A DNA stretch of 32,165 bases from a bacterium (GCA_030700025.1 JAUYKI010000017.1:66748-98912); one strand, 5' to 3'; positions 22,517 to 30,760 are shown, counted from the first letter of the stretch. Numbers and translations: made by a program. Notes: generated by a model not told the origin, from the sequence alone.

Positions 22517-22536
22517 TGCTATACCGCGGTATAGCA
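22517..22536. repeat. 20-bp perfect palindrome, copy 2
   Basis: TGCTATACCGCGGTATAGCA, 8 bp upstream of a -35 box. It shares 19 bp with the palindrome inside RT at 17286. Position suits an operator. Confidence 0.85.
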
Positions 22537-22544
22537 ATGTGAAC

Positions 22545-22573
22545 TTGATAAATTATTACTAATTTAGTAATAT
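22545..22573 (+). promoter_or_regulatory. Promoter of the 22605 gene
   Basis: TTGATA (22545-22550), 17-bp spacer, TAATAT (22568-22573). Confidence 0.65.
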
Positions 22574-22604
22574 ATAGTGGAAGTTCTTTGAATAGGAGGA
22601 ACAT

Positions 22605-22856
22605 ATGCTACTAGATGTCTATAAAGAGCGTAGTTCGTATCGAAGAAAGTTGTTGGTAGGTTTTGTAGGCAAGATATGTCTTTGCGACGAATGCGGTTAT
22701 AAATTAAAGATTTTGCTAAGAGACGTTCGTAAGATTGTCGTGGTATCTTATGGATCAGGCGGGTGGAGTAATTCTTGGTTTGGATTAAAATGCCCCAACT
22801 GTAAAGAGAATATATGTGTAGGAATTCCCTCGGATAAAGATTTAGGGAATTTATAA
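22605..22856 (+). CDS. Small zinc-ribbon protein, function unknown
   Basis: An 83-aa protein with C27-D-E-C30 and C63-P-N-C66, spaced to form one zinc ribbon (C25 and C71 are additional). Between them is a beta-rich stretch (KILLRDVRKIVVVSYGSGG). The AGGAGG before ATG 22605 is strong. The palindrome at 22517 lies upstream of its promoter. Convergent with thrS, sharing a terminator. No family recognised. Confidence 0.65.
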   Translation: MLLDVYKERSSYRRKLLVGFVGKICLCDECGYKLKILLRDVRKIVVVSYGSGGWSNSWFGLKCPNCKENICVGIPSDKDLGNL

Positions 22857-22866
22857 ATTCATTATA

Positions 22867-22900
22867 AAAAGCGGCTAAAAAGCCGCCTTTTCTTTTTTTG
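22867..22900. terminator. Bidirectional terminator between the 22605 gene and thrS
   Basis: GCGGCT-AAAA-AGCCGC with A run before and T run after. Confidence 0.85.
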
Positions 22901-22921
22901 ATTCTTAGTTCTTAGTCTCTA
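22901..22921. repeat. Three 7-bp repeats at the thrS stop codon
   Basis: ATTCTTA, GTTCTTA, GTCTCTA. The complement of one TTA is the thrS stop, so the repeats extend from coding to non-coding DNA. Confidence 0.65.
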
Positions 22922-24138
22922 TTTTTTATTTCTTTCTTCACTCGTTTCAATAATTGTGCAATCGGCATCTCTCCAAGGTTGGCTTCTTTATAGTGCCGGA
23001 CATTCACGGATTTATTTGCGAGTTCTTTGTCGCCGATAACTAAAACATACGGCACCCGAAGGATTTCCGCTTCCCGGATTTTTTTGCCGATAGATTCATT
23101 TTGATTATTAAGTTTAACCCGGATGCCGGCTTTCTGAAGTTTTTTAGCAATTTGCTGGGTAAATTTAATTTGCCCTTCGCCGATATTCATAACCTCTACT
23201 TGAGTAGGGGAAAGCCAGACCGGCAGTTTGCCGTCCGTGTGTTCTAAAAGCACGCCAATGAATCTTTCAAAAGAGCCGAATATCGCTTTGTGGATAACCC
23301 AGGGCAATTGCTTGGAGCCGTCTTCGGCAATGTAGTAAGTTTCAAATTGTTTTGGCAACATGACCAAGTCCAGCTGGGCAGTGCCCATTTGCCAGTCCCT
23401 GCCTTGTGAATCCTTAAGGTGGGCTTCAATTTTCGGGCCATAAAACGCGCCTTCACCGGCGGCAATGGTAAATGCCTTCCCGGCTTTGGTTAAGGCGTCC
23501 GCAAGGGCTTTTTCGGCCTTATCCCAATCGCTTTTTTCACCCAGCGCTTTTTCCGGACGGGTCGCTAAAACATAAGTCGGCTGTAAGTTGAACATTGAGT
23601 AGAACTGATCAATCGTATTAATAATCGCCACCATTTCTTTTTTTACTTGATTTGGCAAGGCGTAAATATGAGCATCGTCCATGGTAATTTGCCGGACGCG
23701 CAAAAGTCCGCCCAAAGTTCCGGACAGTTCATTGCGGTGCAAGTGGCCGATTTCGGAAAGCCGTAAGGGCAAATCGCGGTAGCTCCGGACCTTGGAATTA
23801 TAAACATAAGTGGATTCCGGACAGTTCATCGGCTTGATAACCAAATGTTCGTTTTCATCGCGGGGATTGTCAAAATAAAACATATTTTCTTTGAAATGCT
23901 GCCAATGGCCGGATTTTTCAAAAACTTCGCGTTTCACCATGATTGGGGTAGAGATTTCCTGGTAGCCCATTTCATCGGAGACCTCCCGCAGGTATTTTTC
24001 CAGTTCTTTGAAAATTATCATGCCATTGGGATGCCAAAACCGCGCTCCCGGAGCGATGTCGTGGAAAGAGAACAGATCCAGCGCTTGGCCGATATCCCGA
24101 TGGTCGCGCATTTTTGGCTTTTCTTGATTGTTATCCAT
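22912..24138 (-). CDS. thrS: Threonyl-tRNA synthetase, minimal form without editing domain
   Basis: A 408-aa ThrRS; the usual bacterial enzyme is about 640. It begins directly at the catalytic core (RDIGQALDLFSFHDIAPGARFWHPNG, motif 1 region), so the TGS and the second-additional editing domains are absent. PMNCPE, LSEIGHLHRNELSGTLGGLLRVRQITMDDAH (motif 2) and GSFERFIGVLLEH (motif 3) are present, and the C-terminal anticodon-binding domain (about 305-408) is complete. A separate editing protein is not seen in the window. The ATG at 24138 is 7 nt after a TATAAT box, so the mRNA is probably leaderless. Confidence 0.95.
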   Translation of the reverse strand: MDNNQEKPKMRDHRDIGQALDLFSFHDIAPGARFWHPNGMIIFKELEKYLREVSDEMGYQEISTPIMVKREVFEKSGHWQHFKENMFYFDNPRDENEHLVIKPMNCPESTYVYNSKVRSYRDLPLRLSEIGHLHRNELSGTLGGLLRVRQITMDDAHIYALPNQVKKEMVAIINTIDQFYSMFNLQPTYVLATRPEKALGEKSDWDKAEKALADALTKAGKAFTIAAGEGAFYGPKIEAHLKDSQGRDWQMGTAQLDLVMLPKQFETYYIAEDGSKQLPWVIHKAIFGSFERFIGVLLEHTDGKLPVWLSPTQVEVMNIGEGQIKFTQQIAKKLQKAGIRVKLNNQNESIGKKIREAEILRVPYVLVIGDKELANKSVNVRHYKEANLGEMPIAQLLKRVKKEIKNRD

Positions 24139-24145
24139 AAGCTTG

Positions 24146-24174
24146 ATTATAAATTATTTTATTTAATTTTCCAA
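24146..24174 (-). promoter_or_regulatory. Promoter of thrS (leaderless)
   Basis: Minus strand TTGGAA (24174-24169), 17-bp spacer, TATAAT (24151-24146), then 7 nt to ATG. Confidence 0.75.
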
Positions 24175-24233
24175 TGAACGTGAAAAAACAGAAAACGGAT
24201 GTATTAACCCAATATATAGTAGGAAAACAATAC

Positions 24234-24267
24234 ACTACAAAAATTTGCCATGGCATAAATTTGTAGT
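24234..24267. promoter_or_regulatory. 34-bp imperfect palindrome upstream of the PaaX/Cas2-like gene
   Basis: Centred on GCCATGGC, with outer arms ACTACAAA/TTTGTAGT; 14 of 17 pairs match. It covers the -35 zone of the following gene (its -10 TAATAT is at 24274-24279) and shares its core with the palindrome at 24852-24903. Possible autorepressor site or element end. Confidence 0.7.
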
Positions 24268-24287
24268 AGATGTTAATATAGTAATTC

Positions 24288-24827
24288 ATGGGTCCGATAC
24301 AAAAGAAAATACTTATTTTACTTCTCGGTGGTTTGTCTTTGGGTTTAGCCTATACTCCAAAACAAAGATATAAGACACTAAGAAGCATAGAAAAAGAATG
24401 GGAAAAGGTTAGTAATGATACTTTGCGCCGGGCTATTGACGGTCTTTATAAGAATAAACTTATTGATTTAAAGAAGGGAGACGGCAATTTAATAAAAATG
24501 ACTCTTTTGGATGGTGGCAAAAAAAGAGCGCTGAGCTATAAATTGGGAGAAATAAATATTAAAAAGCCGAAGTTATGGGATAAAAAATGGCGAATAGTTT
24601 TATTTGATATACCCAAGGATAAAAAGAAAATCAGGGAAGCATTTAGATTCCACTTAAAGCGGCTCGGATTTTATCAATATCAAAAGAGCGTTTTTGTTTT
24701 ACCTTATGAATGCGGTAATGAAATCGACTTTTTAATAGAATTTTATGAAATAAGGCCTTACGTTAGGCAAATTATAGCCATAGGTTTGGACAATAATTTG
24801 CATTTAAAGAACATCTTTAAATTATAA
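24288..24827 (+). CDS. PaaX-like protein with Cas2-like domain
   Basis: A 179-aa protein. Residues 1-90 look like a winged-helix domain (IEKEWEKVSNDTLRRAIDGLYKNKLI is the recognition-helix and wing area). From about 98, KKWRIVLFDIPKDKKKIREAFRFHL, LGFYQYQKSVFVLPY and the strand YVRQIIAIG give the ferredoxin-like fold shared by the PaaX middle domain and Cas2; D107 is where Cas2 has its catalytic aspartate. No cas1, cas4 or CRISPR array is nearby. It is bracketed by two related palindromes. It could be a self-regulating repressor or a nuclease of a small mobile unit. The ATG is 8 nt after the -10 box. Confidence 0.75.
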   Translation: MGPIQKKILILLLGGLSLGLAYTPKQRYKTLRSIEKEWEKVSNDTLRRAIDGLYKNKLIDLKKGDGNLIKMTLLDGGKKRALSYKLGEINIKKPKLWDKKWRIVLFDIPKDKKKIREAFRFHLKRLGFYQYQKSVFVLPYECGNEIDFLIEFYEIRPYVRQIIAIGLDNNLHLKNIFKL

Positions 24828-24851
24828 GCAAATTAAGCATTGTAAAAATTT

Positions 24852-24903
24852 CAGACTATCACTACAAATTTATGCCATGGCATAAATTTGTAGTGATAGT
24901 CTG
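24852..24903. repeat. 52-bp perfect palindrome without spacer
   Basis: 26-bp arms meet at CC-AT-GG; the arms start CAGACTATCACTACAAATTT. There is no T run after it, so it is not a usual terminator. It shares ACTACAAA...TGCCATGGCATAAATTTGTAGT with the 24234 palindrome on the other side of the PaaX/Cas2-like gene. Confidence 0.95.
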
Positions 24904-24937
24904 CGGCAATTAATGGCAGTTAATGATGGTTTGAAAT

Positions 24938-24966
24938 TTGACAAAAATTAGATAATAAATTATACT
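24938..24966 (+). promoter_or_regulatory. Promoter of the 25019 gene
   Basis: TTGACA (24938-24943), 17-bp spacer, TATACT (24961-24966). Confidence 0.85.
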
Positions 24967-25018
24967 ATCGCCAAGTATTATAAAGAGATACGGTTCGTTG
25001 AAAAAAGGAGGTGTAGGT

Positions 25019-25579
25019 ATGTTAGACTCGTTGGTTGTTGCAACTTTAGTTTTTACTGCCAGCCTTAATGGTGAACAGGTATCAATACCAGTGAATCAAA
25101 AACACATCTGTGCTATTTGGGAAAAAATCGCAGACAAGGCTGAATTATCTGATATTGATGTTAGTGCGCCATTGCCGAAAATTCATTTTTTACAAAAACG
25201 TCGTTTTTATGACGACGATGTTATGGGAGAATATTATAAAAAGACGAAACGAAGAGGCCCGAAAATTAATATCTATTTAAAGACTATTCAAAAATCTATA
25301 CGGGAGAGTACTGGGGGGACAGAAACCAATCGTTATAAGGATTTAAAACTGGGGCGCTCTTTCAGGCAGAAGGTCCGGTTTAAAATTTATTCATGTATTG
25401 CACATGAATTAATGCACCACGCTATTGCCTTGAAAGGAGTTTATTTTTCAAGTCAACAACAAGAAATTATTATACTGCGGTGGATGTATGGCATTAATCT
25501 TAACGGACCCGCTGAATTGGACTCCCCATCCCCAGTGTTTATTTACCTCCGAGATTACTTAAATAATTATTCAGAATAA
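25019..25579 (+). CDS. HExxH-motif protein, possible zinc metallopeptidase
   Basis: A 186-aa protein with HELMHH at 129-134, an HExxH zinc-protease signature in a helix after a basic stretch. A third ligand could be one of the acidic residues about 20-30 residues further on, but is not certain. Residues 3-15 are hydrophobic (LVVATLVFTAS), a weak signal-like start. The N-terminal half has no known fold. ATG 25019 follows AAGGAGG; a TTG at 24998 is rejected because it precedes that site. Strong promoter and terminator isolate it. Confidence 0.6.
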   Translation: MLDSLVVATLVFTASLNGEQVSIPVNQKHICAIWEKIADKAELSDIDVSAPLPKIHFLQKRRFYDDDVMGEYYKKTKRRGPKINIYLKTIQKSIRESTGGTETNRYKDLKLGRSFRQKVRFKIYSCIAHELMHHAIALKGVYFSSQQQEIIILRWMYGINLNGPAELDSPSPVFIYLRDYLNNYSE

Positions 25580-25605
25580 AACTTAAGTTTAAAGGAGGAA
25601 TAACT

Positions 25606-25632
25606 CTGCCAAGTTCGACTTGGCAGTTTTTT
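25606..25632 (+). terminator. Intrinsic terminator
   Basis: CTGCCAAGT-TCG-ACTTGGCAG then TTTTTT. An AAAGGAGG without a start codon lies just before it. Confidence 0.9.
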
Positions 25633-25674
25633 GTTTAAAGTGAGTTGATCGAACTATTTTGTGGTAAAATAAAT

Positions 25675-25680
25675 TATAAT
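25675..25680 (+). promoter_or_regulatory. -10 box of the HIT gene
   Basis: TATAAT ending 8 nt before ATG 25689; no -35 at proper distance. Confidence 0.5.
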
Positions 25681-25688
25681 AATATCTT

Positions 25689-26069
25689 ATGAACTCAAAA
25701 CTTCCTATACCGCCGAAGCGGGCGATAATTTATCAGGACCAATTATTGTATGTCTGCCTTGCCTCCTACCCGATTACCAAGGGGCATGTGGTGGTAGTCT
25801 GGAAAAAAGACGTTTCCGACCTTCGCAAGCTGGCGGAGCGGGATTATGATTATCTGATGGACACGGTGGACGCGGCGCGCGATGCCATGATGAAAGCGCT
25901 GAAAGTCAGCAAAGTTTATTTAATTTATATGGACGAGGCCCGCCACGTGCACTGGCATCTGGTGCCGAGATACAACGAAAAGGGCTTTGACATTTTTTCC
26001 CACAAACCCAAAAAGACCAGCGATTTTTCTTTAGCGGCGAAAATAAAAAAGCGCTTGGTTTTTAAATAA
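25689..26069 (+). CDS. HIT family hydrolase
   Basis: A 126-aa histidine-triad protein. The N-terminal strand-loop RAIIYQDQLLYVCLASYPITKGHVVVVWKKDV and the triad motif HVHWHLVPRY (about 91-100) are those of HIT hydrolases, which cleave AMP or similar groups from phosphate esters and phosphoramidates. The C-terminus is basic. It converges with dnaE, whose stop is 5 bp away. No terminator lies between them. Confidence 0.85.
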   Translation: MNSKLPIPPKRAIIYQDQLLYVCLASYPITKGHVVVVWKKDVSDLRKLAERDYDYLMDTVDAARDAMMKALKVSKVYLIYMDEARHVHWHLVPRYNEKGFDIFSHKPKKTSDFSLAAKIKKRLVFK

Positions 26070-26073
26070 AGAT

Positions 26074-29000
26074 TTACAACTCTTTCACGCCATCACAGAC
26101 GAATTTCGGTTCGCCGTTCCGCCAGGACATTTTGCCGGAAACCGCCACGATTTTATTCTCCTGCCAGATGAGCGGGGTTTTCTGGAGAGTATCGGAAAAA
26201 ACTATTACTTCTAGAGAATCATTAAAATCCTCCAATTTAATAAACGCCATCGGCTGGCCCAGCTTGGTCATAACTTTGTGGACTTTGGAAATAATGCCGG
26301 CAATTATCGGTTTTCTTCCGCCGGCCTTAGGGTCAAAGGCGTCGCTGTTGGAAGTCAGCAGAGTTTTAATGGGCGATACGTTGGCTTTGGAAATTTGTTC
26401 CCGATAGCTGTTTAGCGGATGGTCGGAAACGTAAAGCCCCAATAATTCTTTTTCCCAGTTTAGTTTTTCTTGGGAAGTGGCGGGCGGACAGGGTTTTAAT
26501 TTCAGCGCCTGGCTGGAAGCAACGGTTTTGCCGAAGAGGGAAGATTGGTTGGCCAGCCGGGAACGGCGGAGGCTGCCGGTAAAATTAATAATGTCTTCAA
26601 TGTTGGTTAAACCGGTATTTCTTTCAATGCCCAACGAATCCAGAGCCCCGCATTTTAATAAGCTTTCCAAAGATTTTTTATTTAAATCTTTATGCTCCAC
26701 TCTTTCCAAAAATTCTACCAGCGTGGAAAACGGCCCGCGTTTTTGCCGTTCGCTGATAATGGCGTCCACGATATTATTGCCGACATTTTTGATGGCCAGC
26801 ATGCCAAAACGGATATTCGGGCCGTCCGGAGTAAAACGGGCGGAACTTTTATTGATGTCCGGCGATAAAACATTGATGCCGGCTTTTTTGGCGTCGGCAA
26901 TTAAAACCGCAATCCGGTCGGTATCGCCGGAATCGGAATTCAGCAAGCTGGAATAAAACTCAACCGGATAACGAGCGCGGAGATAAGCGGTGCGGTAGGC
27001 AATCATGGCATAGCAAGCGCCGTGGCTTCGGTTAAATCCATAGCGGTCAAACGGTTCAATTAAGGCCCAGAAATGTTCGGCAATTTCTTTGCGGACGCCG
27101 TTTTTAATCGCGCCGTTAATTACTTTTTCTTTTTGTTCCTGGAGCAGCGAAGCGATTTTCTTGCCGACGGCTTTTCGCAAGGTATCGGCTTCGGCCAAAG
27201 TCAGTCCGGAAAGCACCCGGGCGGCCGCCATTAACTGTTCCTGATAAATCATGATGCCGTAAGTATTTTTAAGAACCGGTTCCAGCAGGGGATGAAGATA
27301 AGTAACCCGTTCTTTTCCAAATTTTCTTTTAATGTATTGCGGAATCAATTCCATCGGGCCCGGCCGGTAAAGAGAAATCATGGCAATAATATCTTCCAGC
27401 TCGGTCGGTTTTAATTCTTTTAAATAACGCCGCATGCCGCTGGATTCCAGCTGGAATACCCCAGTCGTATCCGCAACTTGCAGAAGTTCAAAAGTTTTTT
27501 TGTCGTCCAGCGGAATCTGGCTGATATCAATTTTTTCCCCGGTCATTTCTTCCAATAAGCGGAGCGTATCTTCGATAATGGTCAGATTTTTCAGGCCCAG
27601 CAAATCCATTTTCAACAGCCCTAAATCTTCCACGCTGTGCATTTCAAATTGAGTGATGATGGTGTTTTCGTCTTGCGGAGCGTATTGGATCGGCAAGTAG
27701 TGGGTTAACGGTTCCTTAGAAATCACGGTTCCGCAGGCGTGGACGGAGGCATGCCGGGCAACGCCCTCTAGATGCTTGGCAGCTTCTATAACTTTCTTCG
27801 CGTCTGGATTATTGCGATATAGATTTTTTAATTCCAATACTTCATCTAAGCACTGATCCAGCCAACCCTCTTTCATTCCCTGGGTCGGATTAAATGGAAT
27901 CAATTTGGCGATTTGATCGCAAAAGCCGTAGCTTAATCCCATTGCCCGGCCGGCATCGCGAATAGCGGCGCGGGCGGCCATAGTTCCAAAAGTAATAATA
28001 TGGGCAACGCGGTCTTTGCCGTATTTTTCTTCCAAGTAGCCGAAAACTTCATCGCGCCGGGTATCGGCGAAGTCAATGTCAATATCCGGCATTTGAATCC
28101 GGTCTGGATTTAAAAACCTTTCAAAAAGAAGATTATATTTCAGCGGATCAATATCGGTAATGTTTAATACGTAAGAAACTAAACTGCCGGCGGCGGAGCC
28201 TCTGCCCGGACCTACCACGATGCCGCGTTCTTTCGCCCAGTTAATAAAGTCCTGGACGATTAAGAAGTAATCGGCAAACCCAGTTTTTTCAATAACTCCC
28301 AATTCATATTCCATCCTATTTTTTATTTCTTCGGTAATATTTTCAAAGCGCAAAGGCAATTTTTCCATTGCCAGTTGTTTTAAATAAGCGTTGGCCGAAA
28401 CCCCATCCGGCAATGGAAAAGACGGCAATTGAACTTTGCCCAGCTCCAACGTTACGCTGCAGCGGTCGGAAATTTTAACGGTATTTTCTATTGCTTCCGG
28501 AAGTTGGGAAAAAAGCTCCGCCATTTGTTCCGGAGAGCGCATGGAAAAATCCTCTCCTTTTAAAGTCAGCCGGTCGCTATCGTCTAATTTTTGCCCGGTT
28601 TGGACCGCGAGCAGAATATCGTGGAATTCCGCGTCTTCCGGTTTTAAATAATGGATGTCTTGAGTGGCAACTAGGGGAATATTAGTTTCTTGTGATAATT
28701 TAATCAGCCCCTCGTTTACTTTAACTAATCCGGGAACGTTAGGATGGTGGCCGATTTCCAGGAAAAAATTATTTGCGCCGAAAATATCCCGGTATTCTAA
28801 AGCGGTTTTTTTTGCCGTTTCAAATTTATTGGCATGCAAGTTTCTGGCTACTTCTCCGGCAAAGCAAGCGGACAGCGCGATCAGGCCTTCGCGGTGCTGG
28901 CGCAATAATTCTTTATCTACGCGGGGCTTATAATAGAAGCCCTCCAAGTTAGCTTTGGTAATTAGCTGGATTAAATTTTGCCAGCCGGCATTATTTTCCG

Positions 29001-29283
29001 CCAATAAAATTAAATGATAATATTTTTCGTCTTTATTATTTTTTTCGGTCCGGTTTCCGGGCGCGACATAAGTTTCCACTCCCAAGATTGGTTTAATGCC
29101 GGCTTTCTTAGCTTTTTTATAAAATTCTACGGCGCCGTATAAGTTGCCGTGGTCGGTAAGGGCGATGGAATCCATGCCCAGTTCTTTGGTTCGCGCGATT
29201 AAGTTATCAATTTTGGCTAAGCCGTCCAAAAGGGAATAGTGCGAGTGAGTGTGTAGGTGAACAAATTTATTCATAGTTAACAT
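26074..29283 (-). CDS. dnaE: DNA polymerase III alpha subunit
   Basis: A 1069-aa replicative polymerase. The PHP domain starts KFVHLHTHSHYSLLDGLAKID; the catalytic palm has GRGSAAGSLVSYVLNITDIDP and PDIDIDFADTRRDEV (near 405), which includes the two metal-binding aspartates. The fingers region has GVFQLESSGMRRYLKELKP and SLYRPGPMELIPQYI; YGFNRSHGACYAMIAYRTAYL is also typical. The C-terminal OB domain (IIAGIISKVHKVMTKLGQPMAFIKLED) is present and the far C-terminal domain is short. I prefer ATG 29283 because it is 7 nt behind TAAAAT; ATG 29274 gives the usual MNKFVHLH start. Confidence 0.96.
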   Translation of the reverse strand: MLTMNKFVHLHTHSHYSLLDGLAKIDNLIARTKELGMDSIALTDHGNLYGAVEFYKKAKKAGIKPILGVETYVAPGNRTEKNNKDEKYYHLILLAENNAGWQNLIQLITKANLEGFYYKPRVDKELLRQHREGLIALSACFAGEVARNLHANKFETAKKTALEYRDIFGANNFFLEIGHHPNVPGLVKVNEGLIKLSQETNIPLVATQDIHYLKPEDAEFHDILLAVQTGQKLDDSDRLTLKGEDFSMRSPEQMAELFSQLPEAIENTVKISDRCSVTLELGKVQLPSFPLPDGVSANAYLKQLAMEKLPLRFENITEEIKNRMEYELGVIEKTGFADYFLIVQDFINWAKERGIVVGPGRGSAAGSLVSYVLNITDIDPLKYNLLFERFLNPDRIQMPDIDIDFADTRRDEVFGYLEEKYGKDRVAHIITFGTMAARAAIRDAGRAMGLSYGFCDQIAKLIPFNPTQGMKEGWLDQCLDEVLELKNLYRNNPDAKKVIEAAKHLEGVARHASVHACGTVISKEPLTHYLPIQYAPQDENTIITQFEMHSVEDLGLLKMDLLGLKNLTIIEDTLRLLEEMTGEKIDISQIPLDDKKTFELLQVADTTGVFQLESSGMRRYLKELKPTELEDIIAMISLYRPGPMELIPQYIKRKFGKERVTYLHPLLEPVLKNTYGIMIYQEQLMAAARVLSGLTLAEADTLRKAVGKKIASLLQEQKEKVINGAIKNGVRKEIAEHFWALIEPFDRYGFNRSHGACYAMIAYRTAYLRARYPVEFYSSLLNSDSGDTDRIAVLIADAKKAGINVLSPDINKSSARFTPDGPNIRFGMLAIKNVGNNIVDAIISERQKRGPFSTLVEFLERVEHKDLNKKSLESLLKCGALDSLGIERNTGLTNIEDIINFTGSLRRSRLANQSSLFGKTVASSQALKLKPCPPATSQEKLNWEKELLGLYVSDHPLNSYREQISKANVSPIKTLLTSNSDAFDPKAGGRKPIIAGIISKVHKVMTKLGQPMAFIKLEDFNDSLEVIVFSDTLQKTPLIWQENKIVAVSGKMSWRNGEPKFVCDGVKEL

Positions 29284-29290
29284 TGTCTCA

Positions 29291-29319
29291 ATTTTAATGG
29301 AAATAGATTTTCTTAGCAA
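29291..29319 (-). promoter_or_regulatory. Promoter of dnaE (leaderless)
   Basis: Minus strand TTGCTA (29319-29314), 17-bp spacer, TAAAAT (29296-29291), then 7 nt to ATG 29283. Confidence 0.65.
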
Positions 29320-29361
29320 GAAAAATTGTGAAAAACTTATCTTTGTGGCTTTAAATAAATA

Positions 29362-29656
29362 AAATCTCCCAGCGGGGAATTTTTTATTATCTTCACTAAA
29401 TTGAAATTATTGATTTTGAGCTTAATTTTAAGGCGCGAGGAGCGAAGCGTACTTATTGCTACGCAAGCGACGAGTAACGCAAAAATTAGCCAAAATCAAA
29501 ATTCCCGCAGGGTAAGCAAATTTTAACCGTCTTCTTCGTTACTCCTCCTCAATGCGGTTAAACCGCAATTTCGTCGTCGCGCCTTGAATCCAGATTAAAA
29601 TTTGCTTATCAATTAGGGAAGATAATAAAAAACTCCCCGCTATTGCGAGGAGATAT
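29362..29656. repeat. 295-bp imperfect inverted repeat (MITE-like)
   Basis: The left arm contains AGCGGGGAATTTTTTATTAT and then CTTC; the complement of the right arm (about 29611-29655) has AGCGGGGAGTTTTTTATTAT and CTTC. Shorter matched blocks lie further in (GATTTTG, AATTTTAA, GGCGCGA). No coding potential. It fills the gap between dnaE and the protease gene. Confidence 0.65.
29627..29652 (-). terminator. Terminator of the protease gene
   Basis: On the minus strand CTCCTCGC-AATA-GCGGGGAG followed by TTTTTT. It forms part of the right arm of the large inverted repeat. Confidence 0.8.
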
Positions 29657-29659
29657 TTT

Positions 29660-30727
29660 TCAAAATTCGTTATCAAAATCTTTTCGTAGATCGTCAATCG
29701 GCAAGCCGATGCTGATAATGCCGGCCGCATCGGGGATAACGCCCACGTTTACCCCGACTAACTGCCCTAATTTATTAAAAAGCGGTCCGCCTGAGAATCC
29801 GCTGGCGATAGTTATATCACCCAGAATAACGGTGGGCCATTTGTAATCTTCCTTTTTCTTACCCGGGGCGGGATAGCTGTTGTTATTTGGGAAATAGAAC
29901 TTATGAGGCTTGCCCGAAACTATGCCTTTGGTCAAAAGGAATGTTCCCGCCGTGCCATTGCCAATGCCGTAAAGTTCGGTTCCGATATTTAGCAATGAAG
30001 ATTTTCCCAGAGTTGCCGTTCGGGCGGGCCGAAAATTAGGATCCGTAAACTGCAGAATCATGGCGTCATAGTTCTGAGAAGCTTTCACCAATTTGGCGGG
30101 CTGGGGATTAGCCATTCCTCGGAAGTAGATCATTAGCGTCGAATCTTTTTTATAGTATGGCGATTTTAAAAGATGCTCAGCAGTTAATACGCACCAGCCG
30201 TATTTGCTGGAAGAAACGACTGTTCCGGATCCCATAAAATGGATCGGACTGGCGCTGTCGGTAGAAGTAGAAGAATCTTTGGTGGCTATGAAAACTATCG
30301 CGCCAACATTCATCCGGTAAATTTCTCCGGGTGTTTTTGCGCGTTGGCTGTCCAGCCAATTGGAAGTTTCCGCTTCGGCTTCTTGCAGTTCTTGAACCCG
30401 CAATTTGCTTAAAGTGTCGGGGGGTAATTTTCCTTTGGAAAACCACTCCGGCGCGTTATACGGATTGCCGTAAGGATCATTGGGATATGGATTGGGGGCA
30501 TTAGCAGGGGTTCCGCCTAAATAGGGCAGAACAAAAATTAATCCAAAAACTAAAACAAAAATTGCAATAGTGCTAGCCCAGCCTTCATTTTGGGCGCTAG
30601 GCCAATCTTCATTGTGCGGCGGAACTGATTCGGACGGAAGATGATCGGGAGATTCGGAAAGCGGTACAGCCGGCGCGGGAGAAGAGATTGATTCAGGCGG
30701 TAAATGTTCGTCCGGATTAGTGTTCAT
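29660..30727 (-). CDS. Membrane-anchored trypsin-like serine protease
   Basis: A 355-aa protein. Residues 1-50 are cytosolic and rich in P, S and E; one membrane helix at 52-70 (STIAIFVLVFGLIFVLPYL) places the rest outside. A proline/asparagine-rich linker leads to a chymotrypsin-fold domain with the triad H185 (LTAEHLL), D221 (NYDAMIL) and S312 (ASGFSGGPLF). No PDZ domain follows, so it is shorter than DegP/HtrA. ATG 30727 has AGGAG upstream. A surface quality-control or processing role is inferred from topology. Confidence 0.85.
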   Translation of the reverse strand: MNTNPDEHLPPESISSPAPAVPLSESPDHLPSESVPPHNEDWPSAQNEGWASTIAIFVLVFGLIFVLPYLGGTPANAPNPYPNDPYGNPYNAPEWFSKGKLPPDTLSKLRVQELQEAEAETSNWLDSQRAKTPGEIYRMNVGAIVFIATKDSSTSTDSASPIHFMGSGTVVSSSKYGWCVLTAEHLLKSPYYKKDSTLMIYFRGMANPQPAKLVKASQNYDAMILQFTDPNFRPARTATLGKSSLLNIGTELYGIGNGTAGTFLLTKGIVSGKPHKFYFPNNNSYPAPGKKKEDYKWPTVILGDITIASGFSGGPLFNKLGQLVGVNVGVIPDAAGIISIGLPIDDLRKDFDNEF

Positions 30728-30742
30728 GGCGCGCTCCTAGGC

Positions 30743-30760
30743 ACTCTCTTACGGAGAGTA
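30743..30760 (-). promoter_or_regulatory. Leader hairpin of the protease gene
   Basis: ACTCTC-TTAC-GGAGAGT lies in the leader, a few bases upstream of the ribosome site. Possible 5' stabiliser or regulatory hairpin. Confidence 0.4.

Noticed and set aside
24234-24903. CRISPR repeat or cas adaptation module
   Set aside because: The Cas2-like domain is fused to a winged helix, there are only two palindromes at unequal length with a gene between, and no spacer array or cas1 is present.
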